Shown: positions 1 through 9,964, counted from the first letter of the stretch. The stretch is 64,000 bases of DNA from Parasalinivibrio latis (GCF_036825535.1 NZ_CP098812.1:2728001-2792000); one strand, 5' to 3'. The notes: generated by a model from the sequence alone, not told the origin. Program-made: numbers and translations.

Positions 1-172
1 AAACCGTAAAATTAAACTCACCTTTATTATCAGCTATAAATATTTTAACAAAATTTAAAGATGTACTATCACAAGAAATAAGAAGAGAAGAAACCACATC
101 AAAAATTTCTTGCTCTGAATGTCCATAGACTACGATAGAAACATCTAAGGAGTCATCTCCACCAATCATCAT
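1..172 (-). CDS. Glycosyltransferase family 2, N-terminal part (cut by window edge)
   Basis: The reading frame begins MMIGGDDSLDVSIVVYGH and runs open off the left edge, about 57 residues. The beta strand DVSIVVYGH followed by a helix and then IFIADN is the usual start of a GT-A (family 2) nucleotide-sugar binding fold. The start codon overlaps the stop of the upstream KpsC-like gene as ATGA (172-169), so the two are probably translationally coupled in the rhamnose operon. The acceptor and sugar cannot be read from this fragment; a rhamnosyltransferase is a guess from context. Confidence 0.7.
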   Translation of the reverse strand, partial: MMIGGDDSLDVSIVVYGHSEQEIFDVVSSLLISCDSTSLNFVKIFIADNKGEFNFTV

Positions 173-1449
173 ATAAACGGGACTCTCTTTTTTATTTCAC
201 GAATAATTCTTTCCAACTTCAAACCCAAAAGATATGCATAATTAGATTTTATTTGATAAACATGCTTATCTAATGTTATTGAAGTTTCTTTAAGCGACTC
301 TATTTCAAGAATTTTTTTCTCAAGATGCCTAAGTCTCAAGTCGAATCGCTTTAACTTTAAACCATTTATATACTCTACATCTGTAGATGTTTTCACAAAA
401 TAGTCCAGTACGTCTTCCAAATTTGTCACTTGTGATTTTTTGGGGTTAAAATAAACAACTTGATAATGATAGGCCGCATAAAAAAGCTCTTCTAATGTTC
501 GAACTCTATTACGCTGAGGGATATTACTTCTATCTTTCGTTAATCCCCAGCCAGCATAAAATGGCTTACCATAAACAATTACCTCTTTACCGCACATCAA
601 AGCTTCAAATCCCATTTGCGTCGTTACACAATACACTGTGTCCACTTGCTTAAGAAGTTCAATAGAATTGATATTATCAGTAATTGCAGTAATATTTAAA
701 GAAGAAAGCATTTCTAACGTATAATGTCCTTTACGTATACCTAGTATTGATTCAGGATGCAATTTTACAACAATTTCCTTATTCGGATTTTCAGAAATAG
801 CATCATGCAACATTTTCTCAAAATCTTTATCATCAGCACCTCCCAACATAATAGACATATCACCGAACACTTGGTCGATCACTAACACTCGTTCAATATT
901 TTTGTCTTTCAAATCAGGTTTAATCGGAGAAAAATATTTTGTGATGCTATTGTCGATGATTTTTTTAATTTGATTACTGCATTCGTCAATCTCAGCATTA
1001 CTCAATACAAAACAATCATCGTTCAAAAGGTTTAATATTGAAGAATCAAAACTGGCATCATAATAGCACCCTTTGGTATCTAACCGTATAGATGCTGAAA
1101 CCTCGCCAAAACTCATTGGAAAGAAAGATCTTAAAAAACCATCCTCAATTATTAACACTGGTTTTCTGAACTCAACTGCATATCCGAGTATCGTCGAAGC
1201 ATTATCATCATTGGGAGACACGCCCCAAATCACAAAGAAATCTATCATTTCTTCTTTTGGTAGGCCTTCAGTATGACAATAAAATTTAGATAGATTTAGG
1301 ACTCTCTGCGTAATGTTAGGAAACTCTCGCTCAAACTCCTTTTCAATAACCAAAGACATTCCATATGCAGAATGATTACCATCCAACATTTCCATATTAA
1401 ATGGAAATTGTTTCAAGTGAACATCCAATATCTTCCGGAAGTTTTTCAT
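169..1449 (-). CDS. KpsC-like capsule polysaccharide glycosyltransferase (single module)
   Basis: About 426 aa, related to the KpsC/KpsS capsule synthesis family (Capsule_synth), whose characterised members are retaining Kdo transferases. Family landmarks are visible: EDGFLRS (about residues 102-108), VLVIDQVFGDMS followed by a GGA motif, VKLHPES (about 229) and the signature GKPFYAGWG (about 294-302). KpsC of group 2 capsules has two such modules; this protein has one. I chose the ATG at 1449, which falls right after the TAA of the upstream gene (1453-1451), over a longer non-ATG start at 1488. No kpsF/kpsU/kdsB-type Kdo genes are visible nearby, so the donor sugar is open. Mid-operon position, AT-rich. 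Confidence 0.75.
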   Translation of the reverse strand: MKNFRKILDVHLKQFPFNMEMLDGNHSAYGMSLVIEKEFEREFPNITQRVLNLSKFYCHTEGLPKEEMIDFFVIWGVSPNDDNASTILGYAVEFRKPVLIIEDGFLRSFFPMSFGEVSASIRLDTKGCYYDASFDSSILNLLNDDCFVLSNAEIDECSNQIKKIIDNSITKYFSPIKPDLKDKNIERVLVIDQVFGDMSIMLGGADDKDFEKMLHDAISENPNKEIVVKLHPESILGIRKGHYTLEMLSSLNITAITDNINSIELLKQVDTVYCVTTQMGFEALMCGKEVIVYGKPFYAGWGLTKDRSNIPQRNRVRTLEELFYAAYHYQVVYFNPKKSQVTNLEDVLDYFVKTSTDVEYINGLKLKRFDLRLRHLEKKILEIESLKETSITLDKHVYQIKSNYAYLLGLKLERIIREIKKRVPFI

Positions 1450-1450
1450 A

Positions 1451-3655
1451 TTATACCTGTAATACCTCAAGCATTGTTTGAGTCGCAATTTCTATTGATA
1501 CTCCAGGTAAAACAAAGTTGGCTTGTTCATAGCGTTGCTTTGTATTTCCGATTTTCTCTGAAGCCTCTACAAGACTATTAAACATGGACCGAGCATTACT
1601 ATCACAACTAACAATATTAGATGAAAAAATTGACAAATCTCTATTTTCAAATTTATTTACAACAGTTACTATTCCAGCTCGCGGAAACTCAATACAGGGA
1701 TATGCAAAAGCGGGTGAGATTATGCATGACATACCCACATTGAATCTTTTTAAAAATGACACATAATCGCGATAGTCTACCTTTCCATGGTTTTTAATTG
1801 TGACTCCACGATGTACTACATCTTCCGCACTCTCACCTATACCTACAATTTCCAATCCGTTTAATTTATCCGTTTTGTGGTCTACTATATAGTCGATAAA
1901 CAATTTCAATGCTTCTATTTTTATTTCATATATATTTTTATCAACAGTAGGCCGAGAATAAAATACAAGCTTAATATCATTTGCATTCATTTTACATGCA
2001 GGTAATGGCTGCGTAGCACATGGTTCACCGCGCAGTATTTGTTCGTCGTTCCAATCATCAATAATACCCAATGATTTCATATACCCAGAAACAAAAACTG
2101 AGTTATTAAAAATTGGATAATATCCCTTGTCTTCGAGAGTTGCTTTACATCTAACAAACTCACTCCCCCATCTATATAACATACTTGGTTCATAGTCTTG
2201 GATCATGTATACGAATTCTTCATTTTCAAAATGAAATAGTTCTCTAAATTTTATAAAATCCTCAGCTGGTTCCCAAAATCCTGCTATGAATCGATCGGAT
2301 TTGTTAAATTTTGTTTTGCAATTCCTATAGGTAGAAGCACTAATAATTTCTATAAGTTCAGATATATTCCTATCTTTCAAATCGAAATTTTCTTTAATAA
2401 ATAATAGAAAATCTTTTTTTAAATCTTCTGAATGTAGGCCGTAGTTAATGATTCTTACACGTTCATTTCGAGACAATATCGTTGGTATCATCTTCAATAT
2501 TGTATTTAAACCACCCATTGCCCACTTGCGCTCAATAGTCCAAACACCGATGTTTATGTGTTTTTCAGGTGAGACATCTTCAGAAGCTGCAGAGTTAACA
2601 TTCTTATTATTTGTTAATACAGACATTGATACGGAAAGGACCCTATTAAACACCGGTATTTTATGAAAAATCCTATACTTGTTAAGTCTAGATAGTACCT
2701 TATATAAATACCTTAAAGAATTAGGTGATAGGAAATGATAAATCCATTTCATAAGCCTAAATAAAGGCTTCATTACTACAACTCCAAAGCTTTTTCTTAA
2801 AAAAAGAACAAAAGTAGCGAGATAAAACCTACAATAATGATACCAAAAAAACTTAGAGGCATTTTTAAAACTACCACTTAATAAGCAATCCTTTAAAATA
2901 CCATTATTAAGTTTCGCTATTTTTTGACGGATATCTTGCTTGCTTTGCTCATTGAACTGTCCGCACATTCCTGTGTTCACTATTCTATATCTTACCAATA
3001 CCTCAGGGACTTTTGATATCAATAAGCCTCGGTTAATCGCTCTATTGTAAAGATCCCAATCTTCAGCAAACACATCTTCCCGGTACAGGATTTGTTTAAA
3101 AGCTTCAGTCCTTCCAAAAAGAGAACTGTGACAAATTCTTGTTGTTTTATACGTTTGTTCTGTTATTAGTTTAGTCGTGAGCTCTGTGCTATGCGATGGA
3201 TCTATAAAATTAAAATGTATTTCTTCCATAGCTGATGTAGTAGCATAAGCACTACCTACATTGCTTTCATCATAAAAACACTGAACTAAAGAACCAATAA
3301 ATGATAGCTCTGAATGACTCTCCATGAACTCAAACTGAGTCCTGAGTCTATGCGGTAGACAAATGTCATCCGCGTCTATTCTTGCTATGTATATCCCTCT
3401 TGAAGCCTTTATACCAATGTTAAGACTAGCCGGAAGTTTTTTATTGACAATATTGTTTATTATCTTGACTCTTTTGTCTCTCTCAGCGTAGGAATTTAAT
3501 ATTTCTAAAGAAGAATCAGTTGAACAATCATTTATTATAATAAATTCAAATTCAGTAAAATCTTGACTTAATATTGACTCAATAGTTTCTGCTACATGCT
3601 TTTCGCCGTTATAGACCGACATAACGACAGATATTTTAGGATTAGTATTCTTCAT
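1451..3655 (-). CDS. Bifunctional GT2 + WsaF-like GT4 glycosyltransferase
   Basis: 734 aa with two catalytic regions. Residues about 8-230 are a family 2 transferase: SVVMSVYNGEKH, INDCSTDSS, and the metal-binding IDADD at 93-97. After a basic linker, residues about 370-734 resemble WsaF-type GT4 rhamnosyltransferases: VWTIERKWAMGGL, IQDYEPSMLYRWG, a conserved FYSRPTVDKN donor-side motif and a C-terminal FPRAG stretch. WsaF adds beta-1,2-rhamnose in S-layer glycans, which suits the surrounding rml genes. The fusion would let one polypeptide add two consecutive sugars. It ends 1 nt before the KpsC-like ATG and follows the ABC transporter by about 30 nt. Confidence 0.75.
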   Translation of the reverse strand: MKNTNPKISVVMSVYNGEKHVAETIESILSQDFTEFEFIIINDCSTDSSLEILNSYAERDKRVKIINNIVNKKLPASLNIGIKASRGIYIARIDADDICLPHRLRTQFEFMESHSELSFIGSLVQCFYDESNVGSAYATTSAMEEIHFNFIDPSHSTELTTKLITEQTYKTTRICHSSLFGRTEAFKQILYREDVFAEDWDLYNRAINRGLLISKVPEVLVRYRIVNTGMCGQFNEQSKQDIRQKIAKLNNGILKDCLLSGSFKNASKFFWYHYCRFYLATFVLFLRKSFGVVVMKPLFRLMKWIYHFLSPNSLRYLYKVLSRLNKYRIFHKIPVFNRVLSVSMSVLTNNKNVNSAASEDVSPEKHINIGVWTIERKWAMGGLNTILKMIPTILSRNERVRIINYGLHSEDLKKDFLLFIKENFDLKDRNISELIEIISASTYRNCKTKFNKSDRFIAGFWEPAEDFIKFRELFHFENEEFVYMIQDYEPSMLYRWGSEFVRCKATLEDKGYYPIFNNSVFVSGYMKSLGIIDDWNDEQILRGEPCATQPLPACKMNANDIKLVFYSRPTVDKNIYEIKIEALKLFIDYIVDHKTDKLNGLEIVGIGESAEDVVHRGVTIKNHGKVDYRDYVSFLKRFNVGMSCIISPAFAYPCIEFPRAGIVTVVNKFENRDLSIFSSNIVSCDSNARSMFNSLVEASEKIGNTKQRYEQANFVLPGVSIEIATQTMLEVLQV

Positions 3656-3685
3656 GATTGTATTTTTTAATCTTAGGATTATCCA

Positions 3686-5482
3686 TTAAAGTTTTGAAAG
3701 GTTAACCAGATTTGCAAAGTTCATATTTTTTTCAACAAGCGACTCAAATGATCCAGTATCCTCAATCTCCCCCCAATTGACCAAAACTATTCTATCAGAA
3801 TTCCGAATGGTTGATAGACGATGCGCAATCGCAATTATTGTTGTTTTACCTTTCAATCTATTAATTGCGCGAGAAATTTCATTCTCGCTAGAGACGTCAA
3901 GAGCAGAAGTAGCTTCATCTAACACGATAATTTCGGGAGATGAATATAATGCACGAGCTATTGCAATTCTTTGCTTTTGACCTCCGGACAAATTTTTACC
4001 AGCTTCTCCAAGCCTAAAATCAAGTTTTTCGGGTTTAGCGTCGAAAAACTCAAAAAGCCCAACCAATCTCAATACTTCGCGAACCCGATCCTCGCATATA
4101 CTCTCATTTTTATTGCCATACGCAATATTCTGCTTTACTGACAAGTCACCTATAAATGGGTTTTGGGGGACATATCCTATACGATTGCGTAATGACCGAA
4201 TATCATTTTCAGATGCTACTTTACCATCAATGAGCACGTTACCTTTTCTTGGTTTTAACAAACCCATTAATATATCAACTATAGTTGTTTTACCTGAACC
4301 TGAGTGACCGACAATGCCAACAAACTCCCCTTTGTTAATTTTGATGTTTATATCTAGCAACACATCTACTTTGTTATAAGCAAAATATACATTCTGAAGT
4401 GATAAGCTCTTATTAAAAAAAGACCCATCTTTTATGTTTTCTACACAAATATCCTGTTGATTAGAGATCTCACCGAACTCTCTTAAAAGGACTTTTACTG
4501 ATTCCATTGAAACTCGAACTTGCGAATATGAGGTCAATATTCGATTTATTACAGGGGTTAATCTAAATGCAATTGCTACCAATATGGCCAACCCGGCAAA
4601 ATGGTTTCTTTCCCCTTCACTAAAATATACAGAGGTACACACCATCACTATTAATCCAAGAATTATAATTATCTCAGTTAAATATAACGGTATAAATTGG
4701 ATAAGATTAGAACGTCTCTCATTTTCAGTAACTCGTCGATTTGAGTATTTAAACAGATCTAAAAAAAATGATTCTCTAAGAAACATCTTAGTTTCTTTAA
4801 TTGCTTCTATTGATTGTTTTAGGTTACCTAAATTTTCTTCTTTTACTGAAACACTTTCTCTCGATACTTTTTCATTTGCACTTTTTAATATCTTAAGTTG
4901 CATTACAATTAATAACAAGACAGAAATACTAGTGGCAATAGTTGCTTCGGGAAAACTTGAGAGTAAATACAGAATCAAAAATACTCCTACAATGCTATAA
5001 GAGACAACAAATAGGACTTGCAATAAAAACCCGTTTACAGCTGCAGCAACAGTCGATGTTAGTGTATTTATTATAGCCGTCGAAGCTTGCCTTAAATGAT
5101 AACGATAATTCAAATTAAGATAGGCCATCATGAATTTCTCTGATAATTCATTTCGCCACCTCGTAACTAAACTAAATTGGTAATGCTGAAATACTAGCAT
5201 ATAAATATCTTTCAGTATGAAACTCGCACCGCATAAAAAACCTACAACATAAATCATTGTGGAGGGTGATGTTAACTCCAAAAGATTATACAGAATGGAA
5301 ATACTCTTACTATTATCTATGGCAGAAACAGGGTCAATAGCAACTTGCACAAATGGTAGAATAAGCATTATACCAAACAACTCAAGCATACCTGAAACTA
5401 TCGAACCAAATATTATTACTAAAAAATCCAGAGTCAGCTTTTTATCAAAAAGCTTCATAAACTTTATTGTTAAATTAATCAT
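3686..5482 (-). CDS. ABC transporter, fused membrane and ATPase domains (PglK/MsbA-type flippase)
   Basis: 598 aa half-transporter. Several hydrophobic helices fill residues about 15-320; the C-terminal third is an ABC ATPase with Walker A GHSGSGKTT, signature NLSGGQKQR, Walker B IIVLDEATSALD and the H-loop IAIAHRLST. This architecture is that of MsbA/PglK-type transporters, which flip lipid-linked glycans, and differs from the separate Wzm/Wzt subunits of classical ABC-dependent O-antigen export. With no wzx or wzy in this operon as far as visible, it is the candidate exporter of the rhamnose-containing glycan. Its ATG overlaps the end of the RgpF-like gene by 8 nt. Confidence 0.85.
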   Translation of the reverse strand: MINLTIKFMKLFDKKLTLDFLVIIFGSIVSGMLELFGIMLILPFVQVAIDPVSAIDNSKSISILYNLLELTSPSTMIYVVGFLCGASFILKDIYMLVFQHYQFSLVTRWRNELSEKFMMAYLNLNYRYHLRQASTAIINTLTSTVAAAVNGFLLQVLFVVSYSIVGVFLILYLLSSFPEATIATSISVLLLIVMQLKILKSANEKVSRESVSVKEENLGNLKQSIEAIKETKMFLRESFFLDLFKYSNRRVTENERRSNLIQFIPLYLTEIIIILGLIVMVCTSVYFSEGERNHFAGLAILVAIAFRLTPVINRILTSYSQVRVSMESVKVLLREFGEISNQQDICVENIKDGSFFNKSLSLQNVYFAYNKVDVLLDINIKINKGEFVGIVGHSGSGKTTIVDILMGLLKPRKGNVLIDGKVASENDIRSLRNRIGYVPQNPFIGDLSVKQNIAYGNKNESICEDRVREVLRLVGLFEFFDAKPEKLDFRLGEAGKNLSGGQKQRIAIARALYSSPEIIVLDEATSALDVSSENEISRAINRLKGKTTIIAIAHRLSTIRNSDRIVLVNWGEIEDTGSFESLVEKNMNFANLVNLSKL

Positions 5483-6392
5483 TTTTCACTCGAGATAAAT
5501 GCCTACTGATTAAATTCACATCATAGTCGGATATTTTTTTTATTTCGTTAGACCAATTATGAATATCAGGTAAATTAGATGGATTATCACGAAGTAACAT
5601 CACTTTAATGAAAGGATCACCACTGAAAATCAATTCTTTCCACGCCACAAATTTTACATTTGAATTACTCGATAAAGAAAAATCAACCAACCTATTCGAG
5701 TAGGTTCCCATTAATTCAAGGATGGCATAAATTTTTTCTTTTGCACCCTTTTTATGTGTGATCTTTTCCTTTACTAGAAGAAACATTCTTCTTATTTTGT
5801 CTTTATATATTTCAGCCCTATTTAATTTGGAAATTACATCTTTATAGCTTATTAAACTACCTACTTTATATCCTGCATCGAGTAAACATTTTGTCAAACC
5901 AACCTCATATTTTTCTACAACTTCAAATTTATTTATTTCTTGTTTTATTCCTTTTATGAAATCTTTGAAACAAGCAGATAGAAATACATTTCTTTTAAAC
6001 ACCAGAAAATAACTTTGTAGATGATAACTTATTTGAACACTATCTGTTATTCCCCAAACATCAGTATCTTTATGAGACATTTCGGCGAAAATATTTTCAA
6101 AACTACGAAGTGGGCCATAGCAACTGTCGTTACAAAGTATTAATTCATCATAGTCATTAATATCTGATTGTGACTCAATTCCTTGCTGCCAACTCATAAA
6201 ATCATATCCAACGTTTTCGCGCAGAACTACATGATCAACTATACCATCTAAAATTTCGAGATTTTCTAGTTTACTGACACTTACAAATACCAACTTATCT
6301 ACAAAATCACTAAGAGATTTCAAATAAAATAAAACATGCGCATCAACTATATTATCTCTGTCATAGTGAGCAAAAATAGCCAGTCTTTTCAT
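5475..6392 (-). CDS. RgpF-like rhamnan synthesis protein
   Basis: 305 aa, resembling the rhamnan-synthesis F family (RgpF). Typical stretches are IFAHYDRDNIVD near the N terminus, ENVGYDFMSWQQG, the family hallmark LCNDSCYGPL around residue 106, and DVWGITDS. Known RgpF proteins are rhamnosyltransferases of rhamnose-glucose polysaccharides, in keeping with rmlB/A/D/C upstream. The start overlaps the rmlC stop as ATGA (6392-6389), and the stop overlaps the ABC transporter start, so translation is tightly coupled. The C-terminal part is lysine-rich and less recognisable. Confidence 0.75.
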   Translation of the reverse strand: MKRLAIFAHYDRDNIVDAHVLFYLKSLSDFVDKLVFVSVSKLENLEILDGIVDHVVLRENVGYDFMSWQQGIESQSDINDYDELILCNDSCYGPLRSFENIFAEMSHKDTDVWGITDSVQISYHLQSYFLVFKRNVFLSACFKDFIKGIKQEINKFEVVEKYEVGLTKCLLDAGYKVGSLISYKDVISKLNRAEIYKDKIRRMFLLVKEKITHKKGAKEKIYAILELMGTYSNRLVDFSLSSNSNVKFVAWKELIFSGDPFIKVMLLRDNPSNLPDIHNWSNEIKKISDYDVNLISRHLSRVKND

Positions 6393-6949
6393 TGTTTAGC
6401 CTTAATTTTAGCTTTATATGAAGAAAAAGATGGTTGTTTCAAATCCTTATCTGAGACCTTTGCAGTAGATAAACTCACGTGCCAATCAATTGCAAGCTCC
6501 TTATCATCGAATCTAAGACCTCCCTCATTTGAAGAATCGTATGGCGCATCACATAGATAAACCACCTCTGCCATCTCCGAAAGAACGGAAAACCCGTGAG
6601 CGAAACCGCGTGGAATGTATAAGCCCTTTTTGTTATTTTCTGTCAGGCGAATGGAAAAACACTTACCAAATGAGGGAGAGTTGACACGCAAATCTACCAC
6701 TACATCAAGAATATCGCCACATACAGCTCTCACGAATTTAGCTTGCGGGTTTGCCCCTCCTTGATAATGAAGTCCTCGAATCGTTCCATAACTAGACCTA
6801 GATTGATTTTCCTGAATAACATCAAAACTTATTCCTGAGCGCTCAAATATTTTCTTATTAAAACTCTCGAAAAAATAACCTCTACTGTCTTCAAATATTT
6901 TTGGTTCAAAGATTAATAGCCCAGGAAAATCAACTACAGATTTAAACAT
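6389..6949 (-). CDS. rmlC: dTDP-4-dehydrorhamnose 3,5-epimerase
   Basis: 186 aa, full length for RmlC (about 180). Third step of dTDP-L-rhamnose synthesis: double epimerisation of dTDP-4-keto-6-deoxyglucose. Visible signatures are FEPKIFEDSRGYFFES, the substrate-binding NQSRSSYGTIRGLHYQ with its catalytic-base His, KFVRAVCGDILDVVVDLR, and the late GFAHGFSVLSE. It starts 1 nt after the upstream glycosyltransferase stop. rmlC is separated from rmlD by one transferase gene, so the set is complete but not contiguous. Confidence 0.96.
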   Translation of the reverse strand: MFKSVVDFPGLLIFEPKIFEDSRGYFFESFNKKIFERSGISFDVIQENQSRSSYGTIRGLHYQGGANPQAKFVRAVCGDILDVVVDLRVNSPSFGKCFSIRLTENNKKGLYIPRGFAHGFSVLSEMAEVVYLCDAPYDSSNEGGLRFDDKELAIDWHVSLSTAKVSDKDLKQPSFSSYKAKIKAKQ

Positions 6950-6950
6950 A

Positions 6951-8129
6951 CTATTTATTCCTCAGGATGTTACAGATATCTTTTCCACATTGTTCCCAAC
7001 TAAATTCACTTATAATTTTTAGCGATTTTTGTATTTTTTCTTGGGAACCTTCAATGTCAATCAAAATTTTGGGTAGTTCAATTTCAATTTCACTCGGGGA
7101 TGTACCAATATAATATACACATTCGTCATCAAAATATTTTCGAAGCTCGCAATCATAATTAGAAACCAAAGATATCCCAGATGTAATAATATCAAGTTGA
7201 TGATATGAATATGTAGGCGATGTTATAAAACTAACTCCAAACGAACAAATGGAGTACAGCTTTTTTAGCTTTTTTTTATCTCCTACATTACCATAAATCA
7301 CGAACTGTTGATTTAAACCAAACTGCTTCTTTGATATACCCTCACCGACAAGATGGAATACATAGTCGCTACCAACTACGTTGGACACATTTTTTAATCC
7401 AACGATGATTGATTCAAAACAGTTTCTTTTATGACTAGGCCTACTATACACAAGAACATTTATCTTTCCTTTTGGCCTTGTATCTGTACTTATATTTAAT
7501 AAATCTTCATCAATCCCGGGTCTATATACAAAACAATTTTTCCCAGATATATTTTTGTAATTTTGTTGAATGGCTGATGAGTTGGTTATCCCTGTAAATC
7601 CAAATTTATATGTGGATTCAACTAAGCTATATAAACTACCTTTAGCATAAAAACTTCTCTCATCATCCTGTAATAGATAGAACTTCTTTCTACATCTATT
7701 ATATTTCAGTAAAGAGTATGCAGTAGTCCAAAATGTACAAATACCTACGCATGCGTCAGGAATTCTATCTAATCCGACTCCACACAGTACACTAAAACTA
7801 ATATCCGGGTACGACAACCTAATAAATTCAAGATGTCTTGGATTTACACTTTTTTCGAATAAAAAGACATTCTCTGCCCCACACTCTCTGCTTAAGAATT
7901 GGGCAATTTTAAGTATGGTAACAATTCCACCTGCACTACAATTATTTATTGCAGGAAGAAACCATACTACTTTATTTATTTCTATCTCAATATTTTCACT
8001 ACTTCGCTCGATAACTTTACTATTTTCATTTAGTTCATTCTCGCTATATCCATATCTTTCAAAAATTTTGTTTTTTTTGTTTGGAAGTAATATTTCAATT
8101 ATTTTATGAAGATCTGATTTTGAAAGCAT
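6951..8129 (-). CDS. GT4 glycosyltransferase, WsaF-like (probable rhamnosyltransferase)
   Basis: About 392 aa. After a charged N-terminal 45 residues comes VVWFLPAINNCSAGGIVTILKIAQFL, the open glycine-rich loop of GT4 enzymes, then YLLQDDERSFYAKG and LVYSRPSHKRNCFE. The last motif matches the position of FYSRPTVDKN in the fused enzyme at 1451-3655, so the two are likely related WsaF-type transferases. Start chosen at the ATG at 8129; a TTG one codon earlier is possible. It lies between rmlD (6 nt upstream) and rmlC. The acceptor is unknown. Confidence 0.7.
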   Translation of the reverse strand: MLSKSDLHKIIEILLPNKKNKIFERYGYSENELNENSKVIERSSENIEIEINKVVWFLPAINNCSAGGIVTILKIAQFLSRECGAENVFLFEKSVNPRHLEFIRLSYPDISFSVLCGVGLDRIPDACVGICTFWTTAYSLLKYNRCRKKFYLLQDDERSFYAKGSLYSLVESTYKFGFTGITNSSAIQQNYKNISGKNCFVYRPGIDEDLLNISTDTRPKGKINVLVYSRPSHKRNCFESIIVGLKNVSNVVGSDYVFHLVGEGISKKQFGLNQQFVIYGNVGDKKKLKKLYSICSFGVSFITSPTYSYHQLDIITSGISLVSNYDCELRKYFDDECVYYIGTSPSEIEIELPKILIDIEGSQEKIQKSLKIISEFSWEQCGKDICNILRNK

Positions 8130-8135
8130 CAAACA

Positions 8136-8990
8136 TCAACCTTGTGACTTAATGTTTTCTAAACATTCAGTTAGCGCATCCCCATAGTGCCTAATTTCCA
8201 ATTTGAATCTATTTTTGATTTTCTTTTTGCTTAAGACTGAATAATGGGGCCTTTTTGCTTTGGTTTTAAACTCATGACTCAAAATCGGTTCAACCTTGCA
8301 TTTTAGCTCTAATCCTTTCATTATAAAGCAGGCAATGTCATACCAACTACAAACACCATCGTTGCTAAAGTGGAATATTTCCTTTTCACCAATACGCAAC
8401 TCCTCAGCAACTTTTAATAGCACTTTCGCTAAATCTGGTGCATATGTTGGTGAACCGACCTGGTCAATAACAACATTAACTTGGCCTTTTTCCGAAGCAA
8501 TTCTCTCCATCGCGCCTATGAAATCCCTTTTTTGTTCAGAGAAAAGCCATGCAGTCCTAATAATTGCACATGTTTCTGCACGCCTAAGAACTTCTTCTTC
8601 TCCTAGAGCTTTTAATCTTCCATAATGAGATAAACCGTTTGTAGAGTCATTTTCTGTGTAAGGGGTATTTTTCATCCCATCAAACACATAATCGGTCGAT
8701 ATATGAATGAGTTTTAATTTATACTTCTTCGACGCCTCTGCTAAATATGCCGGACCTTTTACTGTAATTTCATAACCCCAGTCCGGATTAACTTCCATAT
8801 ATTCAGCATCAGCACCTGCTGCACAGTTTATTATTGCATTAATTTCTTTGTTATTTTCAAGATATTTTTCAATATCCGTCTTTGATGTTATGTCAAATTC
8901 ATCCTTAGCAACAAAAGTTATGTTTAACCCACCCGATAATTTCTTTATTTCGTTTGCTAGTAAACCATTGGCCCCAGTAACTAGTATCAT
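8136..8990 (-). CDS. rmlD: dTDP-4-dehydrorhamnose reductase
   Basis: 284 aa, last step of dTDP-L-rhamnose synthesis (NAD(P)H reduction of the 4-keto group). The N-terminal Rossmann motif is VTGANGLLANEI; the short-chain dehydrogenase pair appears as STDYVFDG and YGRLKALGE (Tyr-x3-Lys), and QVGSPTYAPDLA is typical of RmlD. It lies 22 nt after rmlA. Base composition changes here: rmlB and rmlA look like the housekeeping DNA, whereas rmlD and everything further downstream is AT-rich, which marks a likely recombination joint near 9.0 kb. Confidence 0.95.
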   Translation of the reverse strand: MILVTGANGLLANEIKKLSGGLNITFVAKDEFDITSKTDIEKYLENNKEINAIINCAAGADAEYMEVNPDWGYEITVKGPAYLAEASKKYKLKLIHISTDYVFDGMKNTPYTENDSTNGLSHYGRLKALGEEEVLRRAETCAIIRTAWLFSEQKRDFIGAMERIASEKGQVNVVIDQVGSPTYAPDLAKVLLKVAEELRIGEKEIFHFSNDGVCSWYDIACFIMKGLELKCKVEPILSHEFKTKAKRPHYSVLSKKKIKNRFKLEIRHYGDALTECLENIKSQG

Positions 8991-9012
8991 ATCACCCTCA
9001 TTTAAGTAATTG

Positions 9013-9882
9013 TTATTTCTTGGCTATTAGGTTATTAAGATATCGACCATACTCATTTTTATTCATATCTTCCGCTATTCTTTCAATTTGATCAGCGCTT
9101 AGCCAACCGTTACGCAATGCGATTTCCTCCAAACACGCAACTTTCAACCCTTGAACATGCTCAATAGTTTGAACAAAAGATGACGCTTCATGCAGACTTT
9201 CATGGGTACCGGTATCTAACCAGGCAAACCCACGTCCTAACAGTTCAACATTGAGTGAGCCGTCATTGAGGTACATTTCGTTCAGGGTCGTGATTTCAAG
9301 CTCACCACGGGATGAAGGCTTAACGTCTTTGGCAAGGCCCACTACACGGTTATCGTAGAAATACAATCCGGTGACGGCATAGTTCGACTTAGGTTGCGCC
9401 GGCTTTTCTTCGATGGAGAGTGCGCGCATGTTTTCGTCAAACTCCACCACACCAAAGCGTTCCGGGTCTTTGACCTGGTAGCCAAACACCGTGGCGCCGG
9501 TTTCTCGGGCGGCAGCGTTTCTTAATGTTTCACTGAACGACTGTCCATAGAAAATGTTGTCGCCCAACACCAAACAAACTCTGTCGTCACCGATGAAGTC
9601 TTCACCAATGATAAAGGCTTGTGCCAGTCCATCCGGGCTCGGTTGTACTGCATACTCGAGGTGGATACCAAAATTGCTGCCATCTCCCAGCAGACGCTTA
9701 AAACTCTCATTGTCTTCTGGGGTGGTAATGATGAGGATATCTCGAATACCCGCCAACATCAGGGTTGACAGCGGGTAATAAATCATCGGTTTGTCATAGA
9801 TGGGAAGCAACTGCTTCGATACACCGCGCGTAATAGGATAAAGGCGCGTGCCTGAGCCGCCCGCGAGAATGATGCCTTTCAT
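9013..9882 (-). CDS. rmlA: Glucose-1-phosphate thymidylyltransferase
   Basis: 289 aa, normal RmlA length. First step of dTDP-rhamnose synthesis: dTTP + Glc-1-P to dTDP-glucose. The nucleotide-binding signature GGSGTRLYPITRGVSKQLLP follows MKGIILA, and YDKPMIYYPLSTLMLAGI, LVLGDNIFYG, VVEFDENMRALSIEEKP and AWLDTGTHESL are all present. It is separated from rmlB by 82 nt that contain CCTAGG-rich decayed repeat sequence (see 9891-9935), whereas downstream genes are closely packed. Confidence 0.97.
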   Translation of the reverse strand: MKGIILAGGSGTRLYPITRGVSKQLLPIYDKPMIYYPLSTLMLAGIRDILIITTPEDNESFKRLLGDGSNFGIHLEYAVQPSPDGLAQAFIIGEDFIGDDRVCLVLGDNIFYGQSFSETLRNAAARETGATVFGYQVKDPERFGVVEFDENMRALSIEEKPAQPKSNYAVTGLYFYDNRVVGLAKDVKPSSRGELEITTLNEMYLNDGSLNVELLGRGFAWLDTGTHESLHEASSFVQTIEHVQGLKVACLEEIALRNGWLSADQIERIAEDMNKNEYGRYLNNLIAKK

Positions 9883-9887
9883 TGATA

Positions 9888-9936
9888 TAAGGTCCTAGGT
9901 AACAGGGTCCTAGACCCTAGGAAGAGCCTAGAGCAA
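9888..9936 (+). repeat. Decayed heptamer / CCTAGG repeat patch between rmlB and rmlA
   Basis: The rmlA-rmlB gap holds AGGTCCT, AGGTAAC, then AGGGTC-CTA-GACCCT (a perfect small inverted repeat), CCTAGG and a GAAGAGCC/CTAG motif. These match the AGGTTCT/AGGACCC units and the CCTAGG...CTCTTCC tail seen next to the long heptamer arrays elsewhere in the window, so this looks like a decayed member of the same family. Being between rmlB and rmlA it is transcribed. Confidence 0.5.
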
Positions 9937-9964
9937 AGGAAAAAGAGACGGATAAAGAGAATTA